Part shown: piece after piece, positions 9,579 to 17,625 of the stretch
Layout: the number at the start of each line of letters is the position of its first letter
Numbering within the stretch: the first letter of the stretch is position 1
Source: Roseospira visakhapatnamensis
GTDB lineage: Bacteria > Pseudomonadota > Alphaproteobacteria > Rhodospirillales > Rhodospirillaceae
Direction: 5' to 3'
DNA: 64,000 nucleotides
Assembly: GCF_014197915.1 (NCBI RefSeq)
Contig: NZ_JACIGK010000008.1
Location: 1-64,000, forward strand
The notes under the pieces: generated by a model
What the model was told of the DNA's origin: nothing
Database searches by the model: none
Seen by the model: the letters and a program-made list of their open reading frames with translations, nothing else
Translations under genes and position numbers: made by a program

Positions 9579-10409
9579 ATGACCATGACAACCAAGGCGC
9601 TGGCAAGAGGCGCACTGGGGCTGCTTGCCGCTGGCGCGGTGCTGACGGCGGGCGCGGCCATCGGCTCCGACGATGGCACCCGCATCCACTGGGGCCCGTA
9701 CAAGGTCGGCGACAAACGCTCTGGCTATACGTACGCGGGGGCCCAGACCCGCGCCATGCAGGACGACGACTTCCAGAATCCCGCCTTCCTGTGGCTGGAG
9801 CGCGGGGCCGACATCTGGGAAACCGCCGCCGGAGAGGCCGGCAAGGCGTGCGCCGACTGTCATGGCGAGGCCGAGGAAGCCCTGGCCGGCGTCGCCACCC
9901 GCTACCCGATCCATGACGAGGCGCGGGGCAAGCTGATGAACATCGAACAGCGCATCAACTGGTGCCGCGAGGAGCAGATGGGCGCCGCGCCCTTCAAGTG
10001 GGAGTCCGAGGATCTGCTGGGCATCACCGCCTTCGTCAAGAATCAGTCGAAGGGCATGCCGGTCGCCGTGTCCATCGACGGTCCGGCCCGACCCTTCTGG
10101 GAGCAGGGCAAGGCGTTCTATGAACAGCGCCGGGGCCAACTGGACATGGCCTGCACCCACTGTCACGTGGACCACGCCGGCACCATGATCCGCGCCGAGA
10201 CCCTGAGCCAGGGCCAGGTGAACGGCTTTCCCACCTATCGCCTGAAGTGGCAGACGCTCGGCTCCCTGCATCGTCGCTTCCGGGGCTGCAACAAGAACAT
10301 CCGCGCCGAACCCTACGCGTACGGCTCCGACGAGTACGTCAATCTGGAGCTGTACACCACCTGGCGCAGCAATGGCCTGCCCATCGAAACGCCGTCCGTG
10401 CGCAAGTAG
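9579..10409 (+). CDS. soxA: Diheme cytochrome SoxA
   Basis: Catalytic subunit of SoxAX, 276 aa with a signal peptide. Two CxxCH heme motifs are present, CADCH near residue 92 and CTHCH near 190, so this is the diheme form rather than the monoheme version. A conserved Cys in FRGCNKNIR near the C-terminus corresponds to the cysteine persulfide heme ligand of the active site, and INWCREEQ carries another family cysteine. ATG 9579 follows GGGAGG; ATG 9555 lies upstream without a site. Roughly 225 noncoding bases separate it from soxZ. Confidence 0.94.
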   Translation: MTMTTKALARGALGLLAAGAVLTAGAAIGSDDGTRIHWGPYKVGDKRSGYTYAGAQTRAMQDDDFQNPAFLWLERGADIWETAAGEAGKACADCHGEAEEALAGVATRYPIHDEARGKLMNIEQRINWCREEQMGAAPFKWESEDLLGITAFVKNQSKGMPVAVSIDGPARPFWEQGKAFYEQRRGQLDMACTHCHVDHAGTMIRAETLSQGQVNGFPTYRLKWQTLGSLHRRFRGCNKNIRAEPYAYGSDEYVNLELYTTWRSNGLPIETPSVRK

Positions 10410-10534
10410 GCGGGATCGTCGCGCGGGCCGGTGACCGGCCGCCGGAGTGACGGCCTGTGCCCCTCCCGGCGGCGCCGCGTGCGCGCAGACCCTCCGCCCC
10501 CTGGCGTGTGACCAAACCAAAAAAGAGAGACATC

Positions 10535-12223
10535 ATGTTCACCAGGCGTGACTTCCTGCGCACGGCGGCGGCGACCGCCATCCTGATGGGGGGACCGGCC
10601 GGCCTGTGCCGCGCGGCCGCCGCCCAGACCCTGACCCAGGACGACCTGCTGCGCTTCGATCCCTTGGGGCAGGTGACGCTGTTGCATGTCACCGACGTGC
10701 ACGCCCAATTGAAGCCCATCTACTTCCGGGAACCGTCCATCAATCTGGGCGTGGGCGCCGTCGAGGGGCTGCCGCCGCATGTGACCGGCACCGACTTCCT
10801 GTCGATGTTCGACATCCCCCGCGACTCGCCCGAGTGCTACGCCCTGACCAACGTGGACTTCGCCAACCTGGCGGCCACCTATGGGCGGGTCGGCGGGCTC
10901 GACCGGCTGGCGACGCTGATCAAGGCGATCCGCGCCGAGCGCCCGGACAACACCCTGTTCCTGGACGGGGGCGACACCTGGCAGGGATCCTATACCTCGC
11001 TGATGACCCGGGGCGAGGACATGGTGCGGGCCTTCAACGCCCTCAAGACCGACGCCATGACCGCCCACTGGGAGTTCACCTATGGCCAGGACCGGGTGCA
11101 AGAGCTGGTCGAGGGCATGCTGGCGTTTCCCTTCCTGTGCGGGAACGTGCTGGACACCTCCTGGGACGAGCCGGTGTTCGAAGCCACCCAGATGTTCGAG
11201 CGTGGCGGCGTCCGGGTGGCGGTGATCGGCCAGGCCTTCCCCTACACCCCCATCGCCAACCCGCGCCACCTGATCCCCGACTGGTCCTTCGGCATCCGCC
11301 CGGAGATGGTCCAGGCGCACGTGGATGACGCTCGCGCCGCCGGGGCCGGGCTGGTGGTCCTGCTGTCCCACAACGGCTTCGATGTGGACCGCAAGTTGGC
11401 CGCGCGGGTCTCCGGCCTGGACGTCATCCTGACCGGCCACACCCATGACGCCCTGCCGCGCGTGGTCACCGAGAGCGGAACGCTGCTGGTGGCCTCCGGC
11501 TCCCACGGGAAGTTCCTGTCGCGGCTGGATCTGGACGTCCAGGGGGGCAAGGTGGCCGACTTCCGCTATCGCCTGATCCCGGTGTTCTCCGACGTCATCA
11601 CGCCCGACCCGGAGATGGCCCAGCTGATCACCGATGTCCGCGCTCCGTACGAAGCGGAGTGCACCCGGGTGCTGGGCAAGACCGACGACCTGCTGTACCG
11701 GCGCGGCAACTTCAACGGCAGCTTCGACGACCTGATCTGCCAGGCGCTGCTGGCGGAGCGGGACGCGCAAATCGCCCTGTCGCCCGGCTTCCGCTGGGGG
11801 GCGACCCTGCTGCCGGGGCAGGACATCACCGTGGACGACGTCCATTCCATGACCTCGATCACCTACCCGGCCGCCTACCGGACCGAGATGGACGGCGCCA
11901 TGATCAAGACGGTGCTGGAGGACGTGGCCGACAACATCTTCAACCCCGATCCCTTCTACCAGCAGGGCGGCGACATGGTCCGGGTGGGCGGCATGGCCTA
12001 CGCCATCGACATCGCCAAGCCCATGGGCGAGCGCATCTCCGGCCTGACGCTGCTGGAGACCGGCGAACCCATCGACCCCGCCAAGAGCTACGTGGTCTCC
12101 GGTTGGGCGTCGGTGAACGAGGGCACCGAGGGGCCGCCGGTCTACGATCTGGTGGCGGACTACATCACGCGGGAAAAGGTGGTCACGGTTCCCGAGAACA
12201 CGTCCATCACCATTCGGGGGTGA
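10535..12223 (+). CDS. soxB: Thiosulfohydrolase SoxB
   Basis: Periplasmic dimanganese thiosulfohydrolase of 562 aa that releases sulfate from SoxY-bound thiosulfate. The Tat signal is TRRDFLR at residues 3-9. Metallophosphoesterase motifs appear in order: HVTDVHAQ, DGGDTWQGS, GNVLDTSW, LLSHNGFD and TGHTHD, followed by the 5'-nucleotidase-type C-terminal domain. ATG 10535 is chosen because it puts the Tat motif at the N-terminus and has AGAGAGA upstream; ATG 10457 would add 26 unlike residues. Located directly after soxA. Confidence 0.96.
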   Translation: MFTRRDFLRTAAATAILMGGPAGLCRAAAAQTLTQDDLLRFDPLGQVTLLHVTDVHAQLKPIYFREPSINLGVGAVEGLPPHVTGTDFLSMFDIPRDSPECYALTNVDFANLAATYGRVGGLDRLATLIKAIRAERPDNTLFLDGGDTWQGSYTSLMTRGEDMVRAFNALKTDAMTAHWEFTYGQDRVQELVEGMLAFPFLCGNVLDTSWDEPVFEATQMFERGGVRVAVIGQAFPYTPIANPRHLIPDWSFGIRPEMVQAHVDDARAAGAGLVVLLSHNGFDVDRKLAARVSGLDVILTGHTHDALPRVVTESGTLLVASGSHGKFLSRLDLDVQGGKVADFRYRLIPVFSDVITPDPEMAQLITDVRAPYEAECTRVLGKTDDLLYRRGNFNGSFDDLICQALLAERDAQIALSPGFRWGATLLPGQDITVDDVHSMTSITYPAAYRTEMDGAMIKTVLEDVADNIFNPDPFYQQGGDMVRVGGMAYAIDIAKPMGERISGLTLLETGEPIDPAKSYVVSGWASVNEGTEGPPVYDLVADYITREKVVTVPENTSITIRG

Positions 12224-12311
12224 GCGGTCGTCGTGATGTCATGGATGCCGGGAGGAGGGTGATGCCCGCCACGGCGACCAAACACCATTTGATACGGGAG
12301 CGTGACCGACC

Positions 12312-13055
12312 ATGGATGGGCTTGACGTGACCTACCTGGGGGCGCTGACCGCCGGCGTTCTCAGCTTTTTATCGCCGTGCATCCTGCCCATCGTGCCGCC
12401 CTATCTGTGCTTCATCGGCGGTGTCAGCCTGGACCAGCTGGAAGGCCAGGACGCCGAGGTGCGCACCGCCCGGATGCGCGTGTTCTGGGCGGCCCTGGCC
12501 TTCGTGCTGGGCTTCGGCACCGTGTTCGTGGCCCTGGGGGCGGGCGCCGCGATGGCCGGCAATGTGGTCTCCGAGAACATGCACATCCTGGCGCCCATCG
12601 CCGGGGGCATCATCATCCTGCTGGGCCTGCACTTCCTGGGCCTGTTTCGGATTTCCATGCTCTACCGGGAAGCCCGCTTCCATGTGGAGTCCAAGCCGGT
12701 CGGCCTGATCGGCGCCTATCTGGTGGGCCTGGCCTTCGCCTTCGGCTGGACGCCCTGTGTCGGCCCGGTGCTGGCGGCGATCTTGATGGTGGCCGGCTCC
12801 AGCCCCAGTCCCTGGACCGGCGCGTCATTGCTGGGGGCCTACGCGGTGGGCATCGGCGTGCCGTTCCTGCTCGCCGCCCTGGCGATCGGGCCGTTCCTGC
12901 GCTTCATGGCGCGGTTCCGTCGTTACATGGGGGTGGTGGAGAAGGGCATCGGGGGGCTGTTGGTGCTCACGGGTATTCTCATCATGACGGGTGGCATGGC
13001 CGATGTCGCCCAATGGATGATCGACGCGTTCCCAAGCCTCGGTCAGGTTGGCTAA
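12312..13055 (+). CDS. soxV: CcdA/SoxV thiol-disulfide electron transporter
   Basis: Polytopic inner-membrane protein of 247 aa in the CcdA/DsbD-transmembrane family, with about six helices. The paired redox cysteines are Cys23 in LSPCILP and Cys149 in GWTPCVGP, each in the conserved proline setting. It moves reducing power from cytoplasmic thioredoxin to periplasmic acceptors. Its place after soxB and the presence of soxW/soxS make SoxV the best reading; cytochrome c maturation CcdA is the alternative. A strong terminator follows 54 bases downstream. Confidence 0.88.
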   Translation: MDGLDVTYLGALTAGVLSFLSPCILPIVPPYLCFIGGVSLDQLEGQDAEVRTARMRVFWAALAFVLGFGTVFVALGAGAAMAGNVVSENMHILAPIAGGIIILLGLHFLGLFRISMLYREARFHVESKPVGLIGAYLVGLAFAFGWTPCVGPVLAAILMVAGSSPSPWTGASLLGAYAVGIGVPFLLAALAIGPFLRFMARFRRYMGVVEKGIGGLLVLTGILIMTGGMADVAQWMIDAFPSLGQVG

Positions 13056-13109
13056 ATCGTGCTAAGGCTATAGAATCGGTATTGCACTCCTTTTGAGTGT
13101 TTAAAATGT

Positions 13110-13139
13110 GCCCCCTCCGGCGTCGGAGGGGGCTTTCCC
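13110..13139 (+). terminator. Intrinsic terminator of the sox operon
   Basis: GCCCCCTCC (13110-13118) pairs with GGAGGGGGC (13125-13133) around a 6-base loop and is followed by TTTCCCTT. This is the clearest Rho-independent terminator in the window. It sits 54 bases past the soxV stop. Confidence 0.85.
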
Positions 13140-13281
13140 TTGCAGGGGCGAAACGGGTACGGTCGCGACCGTCGTCGGCGGCTCTTGTTGGTACGCCGGG
13201 AATTCGTACCTATCTGGTCTGATATGCTCGACTGAGAGGCTTCGGCACAGACCCTGCCGCCCGCAAGGAAACGTCACGCTC

Positions 13282-14523
13282 ATGGATTTGACCGGTGTTC
13301 TGGACGCCCTCGGGGCGCCCGCCACCACGGCGCTGGCCGGCCTGATGGTGGGCTTGCTGTTCGGTGTGTTCGCCCAGCGCAGCCGCTTCTGCCTGCGCGC
13401 CGCCGTCGTGGAGTTCGCGCGCGGCTCCCTTGGCTCCAAGGTCGCCCTGTGGCTGATCGCCTTCGCGGCGGCCGTGCTCTTCACACAGGGGCTGATGGCT
13501 CTCGGGCGCCTGGATGTCTCCGAGGCACGGCAACTCGCCGGCACCGGCAGCCTGTCCGGTGCCATCGTCGGCGGCCTGATCTTCGGTGTCGGCATGGTCC
13601 TCACGCGCGGTTGCCCCAGCCGGCTCCTGGTGCTGGCGGCCGGCGGCAATCTGCGGGCGCTGGTGTCCGGCCTACTGTTCGCGGTCACCGCCCAGGCGAC
13701 GCTGAACGGCGCCCTGGCGCCCGCGCGGGACGCGGTGGCCGGCTGGTGGGTGGTCCGGGATGCCTCGGTGCGGGACGGGCTCACCCTGCTGGGCCTGGAT
13801 GCCGGCGCGGGCGTGGTGCTGGGCGGCGTGTTCATGGCCGGGGCGATCCTGGTGGCGCTGCGCAACCGCCTGTCGGCCTGGGTCTGGGTCGGTGGCCTCG
13901 GGGTGGGGGCGACGGTCGCCGCCGCCTGGTGGGTGACCTATACCCTGTCGTGGCAGGCGTTCGATCCGGTGCAGGTGGAGGGCATCAGCTTCACCGGTCC
14001 CTCCGCCGAGACCCTCATGCTGCTGCTGGCGCCGCCCGGCGCGCCGCTGGACTTCGACATCGGCCTGATCCCGGGCGTGTTCCTGGGGTCGTTCCTGGCC
14101 GCTTGGCTGGCCCGCGACCTGAAGCTGGAAGGCTTCGCCGGCGGCTTCGCGATGCGCCGCTACATCGCCGGCGCGGTGCTCATGGGCGCGGGCGGCATGC
14201 TGGCCGGCGGCTGCGCCGTGGGGGCCGGTGTCACCGGGGGCGCGGTGTTCGCGCTGACCGCCTGGGTGGCGCTGTTCTGTATGTGGGTGGGCGCCACCCT
14301 GGCTGACCTGGTGGTGGACCGCCGGGGCCTGATCCTGCGTGATCCGGATGTGGGGGAGGCGACTGCCGTGCCTCGATCCGCGCCGCCGTCCCCCTCCACG
14401 TCATCAGCCGGCGCGCGGCCCGGTTGGGTGGCGCTGCCGCCGTCCGCGACGCGGGACACGCCGCCGGTCGATCCCGCGCCTCCATCGCCGGACGCGGGAT
14501 CCCGGCGAGGGCACGCCGCCTAA
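13282..14523 (+). CDS. YeeE/YedE family (TsuA-type) thiosulfate/sulfur permease
   Basis: Inner-membrane protein of 413 aa with about ten hydrophobic helices in the YeeE/YedE family, whose member TsuA imports thiosulfate. Characteristic cysteine blocks are QRSRFCLR (N-terminal), TRGCPSRLLVL and AGGCAVGAGVTGG. In TsuA such cysteines line the path of the ion. The C-terminal ~50 residues are a Pro/Ser-rich cytoplasmic tail. ATG 13282 lies behind AAGGAAA. The upstream ATG 13108 would run back through the sox terminator, so it is rejected. Position after the sox operon fits sulfur-compound uptake. Confidence 0.85.
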   Translation: MDLTGVLDALGAPATTALAGLMVGLLFGVFAQRSRFCLRAAVVEFARGSLGSKVALWLIAFAAAVLFTQGLMALGRLDVSEARQLAGTGSLSGAIVGGLIFGVGMVLTRGCPSRLLVLAAGGNLRALVSGLLFAVTAQATLNGALAPARDAVAGWWVVRDASVRDGLTLLGLDAGAGVVLGGVFMAGAILVALRNRLSAWVWVGGLGVGATVAAAWWVTYTLSWQAFDPVQVEGISFTGPSAETLMLLLAPPGAPLDFDIGLIPGVFLGSFLAAWLARDLKLEGFAGGFAMRRYIAGAVLMGAGGMLAGGCAVGAGVTGGAVFALTAWVALFCMWVGATLADLVVDRRGLILRDPDVGEATAVPRSAPPSPSTSSAGARPGWVALPPSATRDTPPVDPAPPSPDAGSRRGHAA

Positions 14524-16370
14524 ATCGATCCCTCGGCGGTTTCCGTGACCAAGGCTGGGCCGGGCGCCGAAACCGGCACCGGCGTCTCCGACGCGGTCAG
14601 CGTCGGGATCACGCGCGGCGGGGCCGCCACCGGCGTCGGCGGCCGCTGGGCGATGCGGGGCATCTGCCGGGCATCGTGGCCATAAATGTCACGGCGGAAG
14701 TGCACGGTGTTGGTGGTATCCACCCAGGCGGTCACATAGACGATCGACAGCGGCACCGCGCTTGGCGGACGCACCGTCTGGGTCCCGCCCTTGCGGATGC
14801 GGGCCGCCACGCTTTCTGCCGTGTGTCCCGTGGTGTTCATCAGGAAGGCGGCGAAATCCATGGGATCGCGCACCCGCACGCAACCCGAGCTGAACGTCCG
14901 CTGCGAGCGGGCGAACAGGCCCCGGCTGGGGGTGCTGTGCAGGTAGACATCATGGCGGTTGGGGAACATGAACTTGATATTGCCCAGCGCGTTGCCGCCG
15001 CCCGGCGCCTGCCGCAGGCGCAACGCGCGGATGTCCACGTCCTCGGCGCTCCAGTCGATGGTGGTCGGGTCCAGCACCTCGGACTCGCCGTCCCAGCCGC
15101 TGTAGACGGTGAAGCCGGCCCGCGTCAGGTAGCTCGGGTCCCGGCGCACCTTGGGCAGGATGTCCTTCTCGGCGATGGTGGTCGGCACCGTCCACGTGGG
15201 GTTCAGGACCATTCTGTTGATGGCGCTGCTCAGTTCCGGCGTCGGGCGGTCGCGGCGACCGACGATGACGTCGGTCTGGAAGGTGGTGATGCCGTTGTCT
15301 CGGCCTTCCAGGTGGGACCCGGCGATGTTGACCTCCACCGAGCGGCCGACCGGGGCCGCCGGTATGTCGCGAAGCCGCTTCAGGTTCAGCGCCATCTGCT
15401 GGAGCCGGTGCTCGACCGGCCTGGACAGCGCCTCACGGGTGCGCTTGCCGATCTTGGCGTCCTCGCTCAGGCCGTGGCGCGCCTGGAAGCGCCGCACCGA
15501 GGCCGCCAGGGCGGCATCGTACAGCGCCGGGTTGGGGGGCGTGGCTCCGGCGTGGTCGCCGGTGACGATGAGTTGCGCGCGCACCAGGGCGATGTCGGGA
15601 TGGACCGCGCCCGGCTCCAGCTTGACACCGGTGGCCGGCGGGGTTGGCCATCCACCGGCGCGCGCCAGCGCCTCGTAGTCCAGCACCGCGCGGCGCAGCC
15701 GGGCCTGGCGGTCCTCGGCGCTGACCACGCGGAACAGGGTCCCGGGCCGTTCGGCGTCGGCATCGTCACGAGCGATCTGGGCCAGCGTGGCCGCCACGCC
15801 ACCGGCGGCGGCGGTGCGGCGGGCGGTCGTCGCCCGCTGGACATAGTCGGTCAGCGCGGTGGTCAGGGCCACGTCCAGGCGGGCCAGCGTGCCCGCGTCG
15901 CGCGTGCGGGCCTCGGCCGGGGTCTCCCGCGCCACGGGGGGCAGGGGCGCCGCCCCGGTCACGCCGTCCACCCAGGCGGTGTCGAGCACGGCGCGCACCT
16001 GCCGGCCGAGGGCGGTGAGCCCCCGGGCGTCGGTCCAGGCGGGGGTGTTCTGGCGCTGCTGGTAGAACGCGCGCACGGCGGTCGCCGTCCGTGCGCCGAG
16101 CGTGGCCGGATCCTGGCGCAACACCTCTTCCACGGACGACCGCGCCGCGCCATCGGCCATGGCGTGCGACGCCGAGCCGCCGAGCGCCGCGCCCATCGAC
16201 GCGCCGCCCCCCCCTCCGGCGGTCACGCATCCGGCCAGCAGCGCGCCGGCCACCACCACGGCCAAGCCCGTCCCCGCCGATCGCCACGCCGCCGTCCGTC
16301 CAGTCCGGTCCTTGCGTCGCCGGGACGGCGCCGTCCGACCCGCTGTCGTCCCACCCCTTGTCATGGTCAT
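14520..16370 (-). CDS. YcbB-type L,D-transpeptidase lipoprotein
   Basis: Periplasmic L,D-transpeptidase of about 616 aa making 3-3 cross-links in peptidoglycan. The start at 16370 gives an Arg-rich n-region and a lipobox (LLAGC), so it should be lipid-anchored. A putative peptidoglycan-binding domain lies mid-protein (RRFQARHGLSEDAKIGKRT). The YkuD catalytic domain carries the conserved His in YLHSTPSRGLF and catalytic Cys in TFSSGCVRVRD. The C-terminal ~70 residues are Pro/Val-rich. Its stop overlaps the end of the convergent permease gene. An earlier ATG (16466) is possible. Confidence 0.87.
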   Translation of the reverse strand: MTMTRGGTTAGRTAPSRRRKDRTGRTAAWRSAGTGLAVVVAGALLAGCVTAGGGGGASMGAALGGSASHAMADGAARSSVEEVLRQDPATLGARTATAVRAFYQQRQNTPAWTDARGLTALGRQVRAVLDTAWVDGVTGAAPLPPVARETPAEARTRDAGTLARLDVALTTALTDYVQRATTARRTAAAGGVAATLAQIARDDADAERPGTLFRVVSAEDRQARLRRAVLDYEALARAGGWPTPPATGVKLEPGAVHPDIALVRAQLIVTGDHAGATPPNPALYDAALAASVRRFQARHGLSEDAKIGKRTREALSRPVEHRLQQMALNLKRLRDIPAAPVGRSVEVNIAGSHLEGRDNGITTFQTDVIVGRRDRPTPELSSAINRMVLNPTWTVPTTIAEKDILPKVRRDPSYLTRAGFTVYSGWDGESEVLDPTTIDWSAEDVDIRALRLRQAPGGGNALGNIKFMFPNRHDVYLHSTPSRGLFARSQRTFSSGCVRVRDPMDFAAFLMNTTGHTAESVAARIRKGGTQTVRPPSAVPLSIVYVTAWVDTTNTVHFRRDIYGHDARQMPRIAQRPPTPVAAPPRVIPTLTASETPVPVSAPGPALVTETAEGSI

Positions 16371-16623
16371 TCTGCCCTTGCCCGCGCGGGGGCCGCGACT
16401 CGTGCGGTTCACCGACGCCCCGACACCTGTTTCGACCCCTCTTCGGGTCGCCCCGTCCGATGCCACCGGGCGTCCGGGAACGGGTCATCCGGCGCGGCGA
16501 CTCGTTTCCGCCGCGTTCGCGATCCGCCTCAAGGCCCAGGCACCACATGTCGCCACCCGGAGCACACGACAGGCGGCTCCGAGACTCGAACTGATGTTGG
16601 AATGGTACCGAGTCGACCCTGAT
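16371..16623. other. Gap between mepA and the L,D-transpeptidase gene
   Basis: About 250 noncoding bases between two minus-strand genes. No convincing terminator or promoter hexamers were found. Frames through it are shadows of the flanking genes. Confidence 0.35.
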
Positions 16624-17580
16624 TTATCGAGCGATCAGAATCGCTTGGCAGGCGTCGGGCAGGGGTTGGGGTGTTCGCGCAACACTTGGCGATGCGGAAT
16701 TGCCACCAATGGCCGCGCGTCGCGCCTTTTCCGCGAGCCAACGGGCGGTCTCTTCGCTCCACCAGACAAACGTCTCGGTGTCGCAGCCGGCGCCTGGCGG
16801 CGTCGGTTTCTGGGGTCTGCACGCCGGACTGTCCAGGGGACAGTGCAGACGGATGTGCATGTGCGAGTCGTGCCCGTACCACGGGCGCACCTTGCGCAAC
16901 CAGGCGGCGTTGCCGTCCTGGTCGGGCGGGAAGGCGGCACACAGGCTGGCCTTGATGGCCGGATTGACGAACAGGCGCGACACCCGGGGGTCCAGGGCGG
17001 CGGCGCGCACCAGGGCGTCGTGGGCCGGTCGCCACAGGGCCGGGTCGGCGGTGCCGGCCCCGGCGCGCACATAGGACACGGCGGTGGGCGCGCGGCGCTC
17101 GGCCTCCGTCAGGCGCTGGCCCGGCGGCAGCAGGCGCAACCAGATGTCGGCGTCCAGGCCGGCCTCGTGGCTGGCATGGCCGTAGCTCATGGGACCGCCG
17201 CGCGGCTGGGACAGGTCCCCCACCAACAGCGTGCCCCAGCCATGGGCATCGGTCCAGGCGCCCAGATCCTGGACCACCTGGATCAGCAGGGGGTGGCCGA
17301 AGGTGCGCAGACGTTGGGGCCGCAGCACGGTGTACCCCGGGCCGTCCAGGGGCAGGCTCACGGCGCCCGCGATGCAGCCACGGGTATAGCCGCCGATCAC
17401 CCTGGCCTGGCCGGGGGCCGGCGTCGTGACCCGGGCCCAGGCCGCGTCCGGCGCGGCCTTGACCGGTGTCTCGGGCTTGTGCTCCGGCATCGGCGCCGCC
17501 GCGCCCAGCAGGGTCACGGCCAGGGTCACGGCCAGGGTCAGGGCCAGCAGACCTCGTGTTCCGATCGGGACGCCGCGCAT
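16624..17580 (-). CDS. mepA: Penicillin-insensitive murein endopeptidase MepA
   Basis: Periplasmic zinc endopeptidase (LAS family) of 318 aa that cuts D-Ala-meso-DAP bridges. Signal peptide at residues about 8-28. Zinc ligands are visible in SYGHASHEAGLDADIW (His and Asp) and in the late YGHDSHMHIRLHCP block. Several cysteines match disulfides known for MepA. ATG 17580 has GGAGG 8 bases upstream and is preferred over ATG 17595. It lies 45 bases after pbpC, so the two probably share a transcript. Confidence 0.92.
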   Translation of the reverse strand: MRGVPIGTRGLLALTLAVTLAVTLLGAAAPMPEHKPETPVKAAPDAAWARVTTPAPGQARVIGGYTRGCIAGAVSLPLDGPGYTVLRPQRLRTFGHPLLIQVVQDLGAWTDAHGWGTLLVGDLSQPRGGPMSYGHASHEAGLDADIWLRLLPPGQRLTEAERRAPTAVSYVRAGAGTADPALWRPAHDALVRAAALDPRVSRLFVNPAIKASLCAAFPPDQDGNAAWLRKVRPWYGHDSHMHIRLHCPLDSPACRPQKPTPPGAGCDTETFVWWSEETARWLAEKARRAAIGGNSASPSVARTPQPLPDACQAILIAR

Positions 17581-17625
17581 GCCACCGTCCTCCATCCGCG
17601 AGACGCCGGAGAGTGCCGGGTCCGC

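Noticed and set aside
14424-16622. Plus-strand open frame opposite the L,D-transpeptidase
   Set aside because: Shadow of a gene with a lipobox and YkuD catalytic Cys; the translation is Arg/Gly/His-rich noise.
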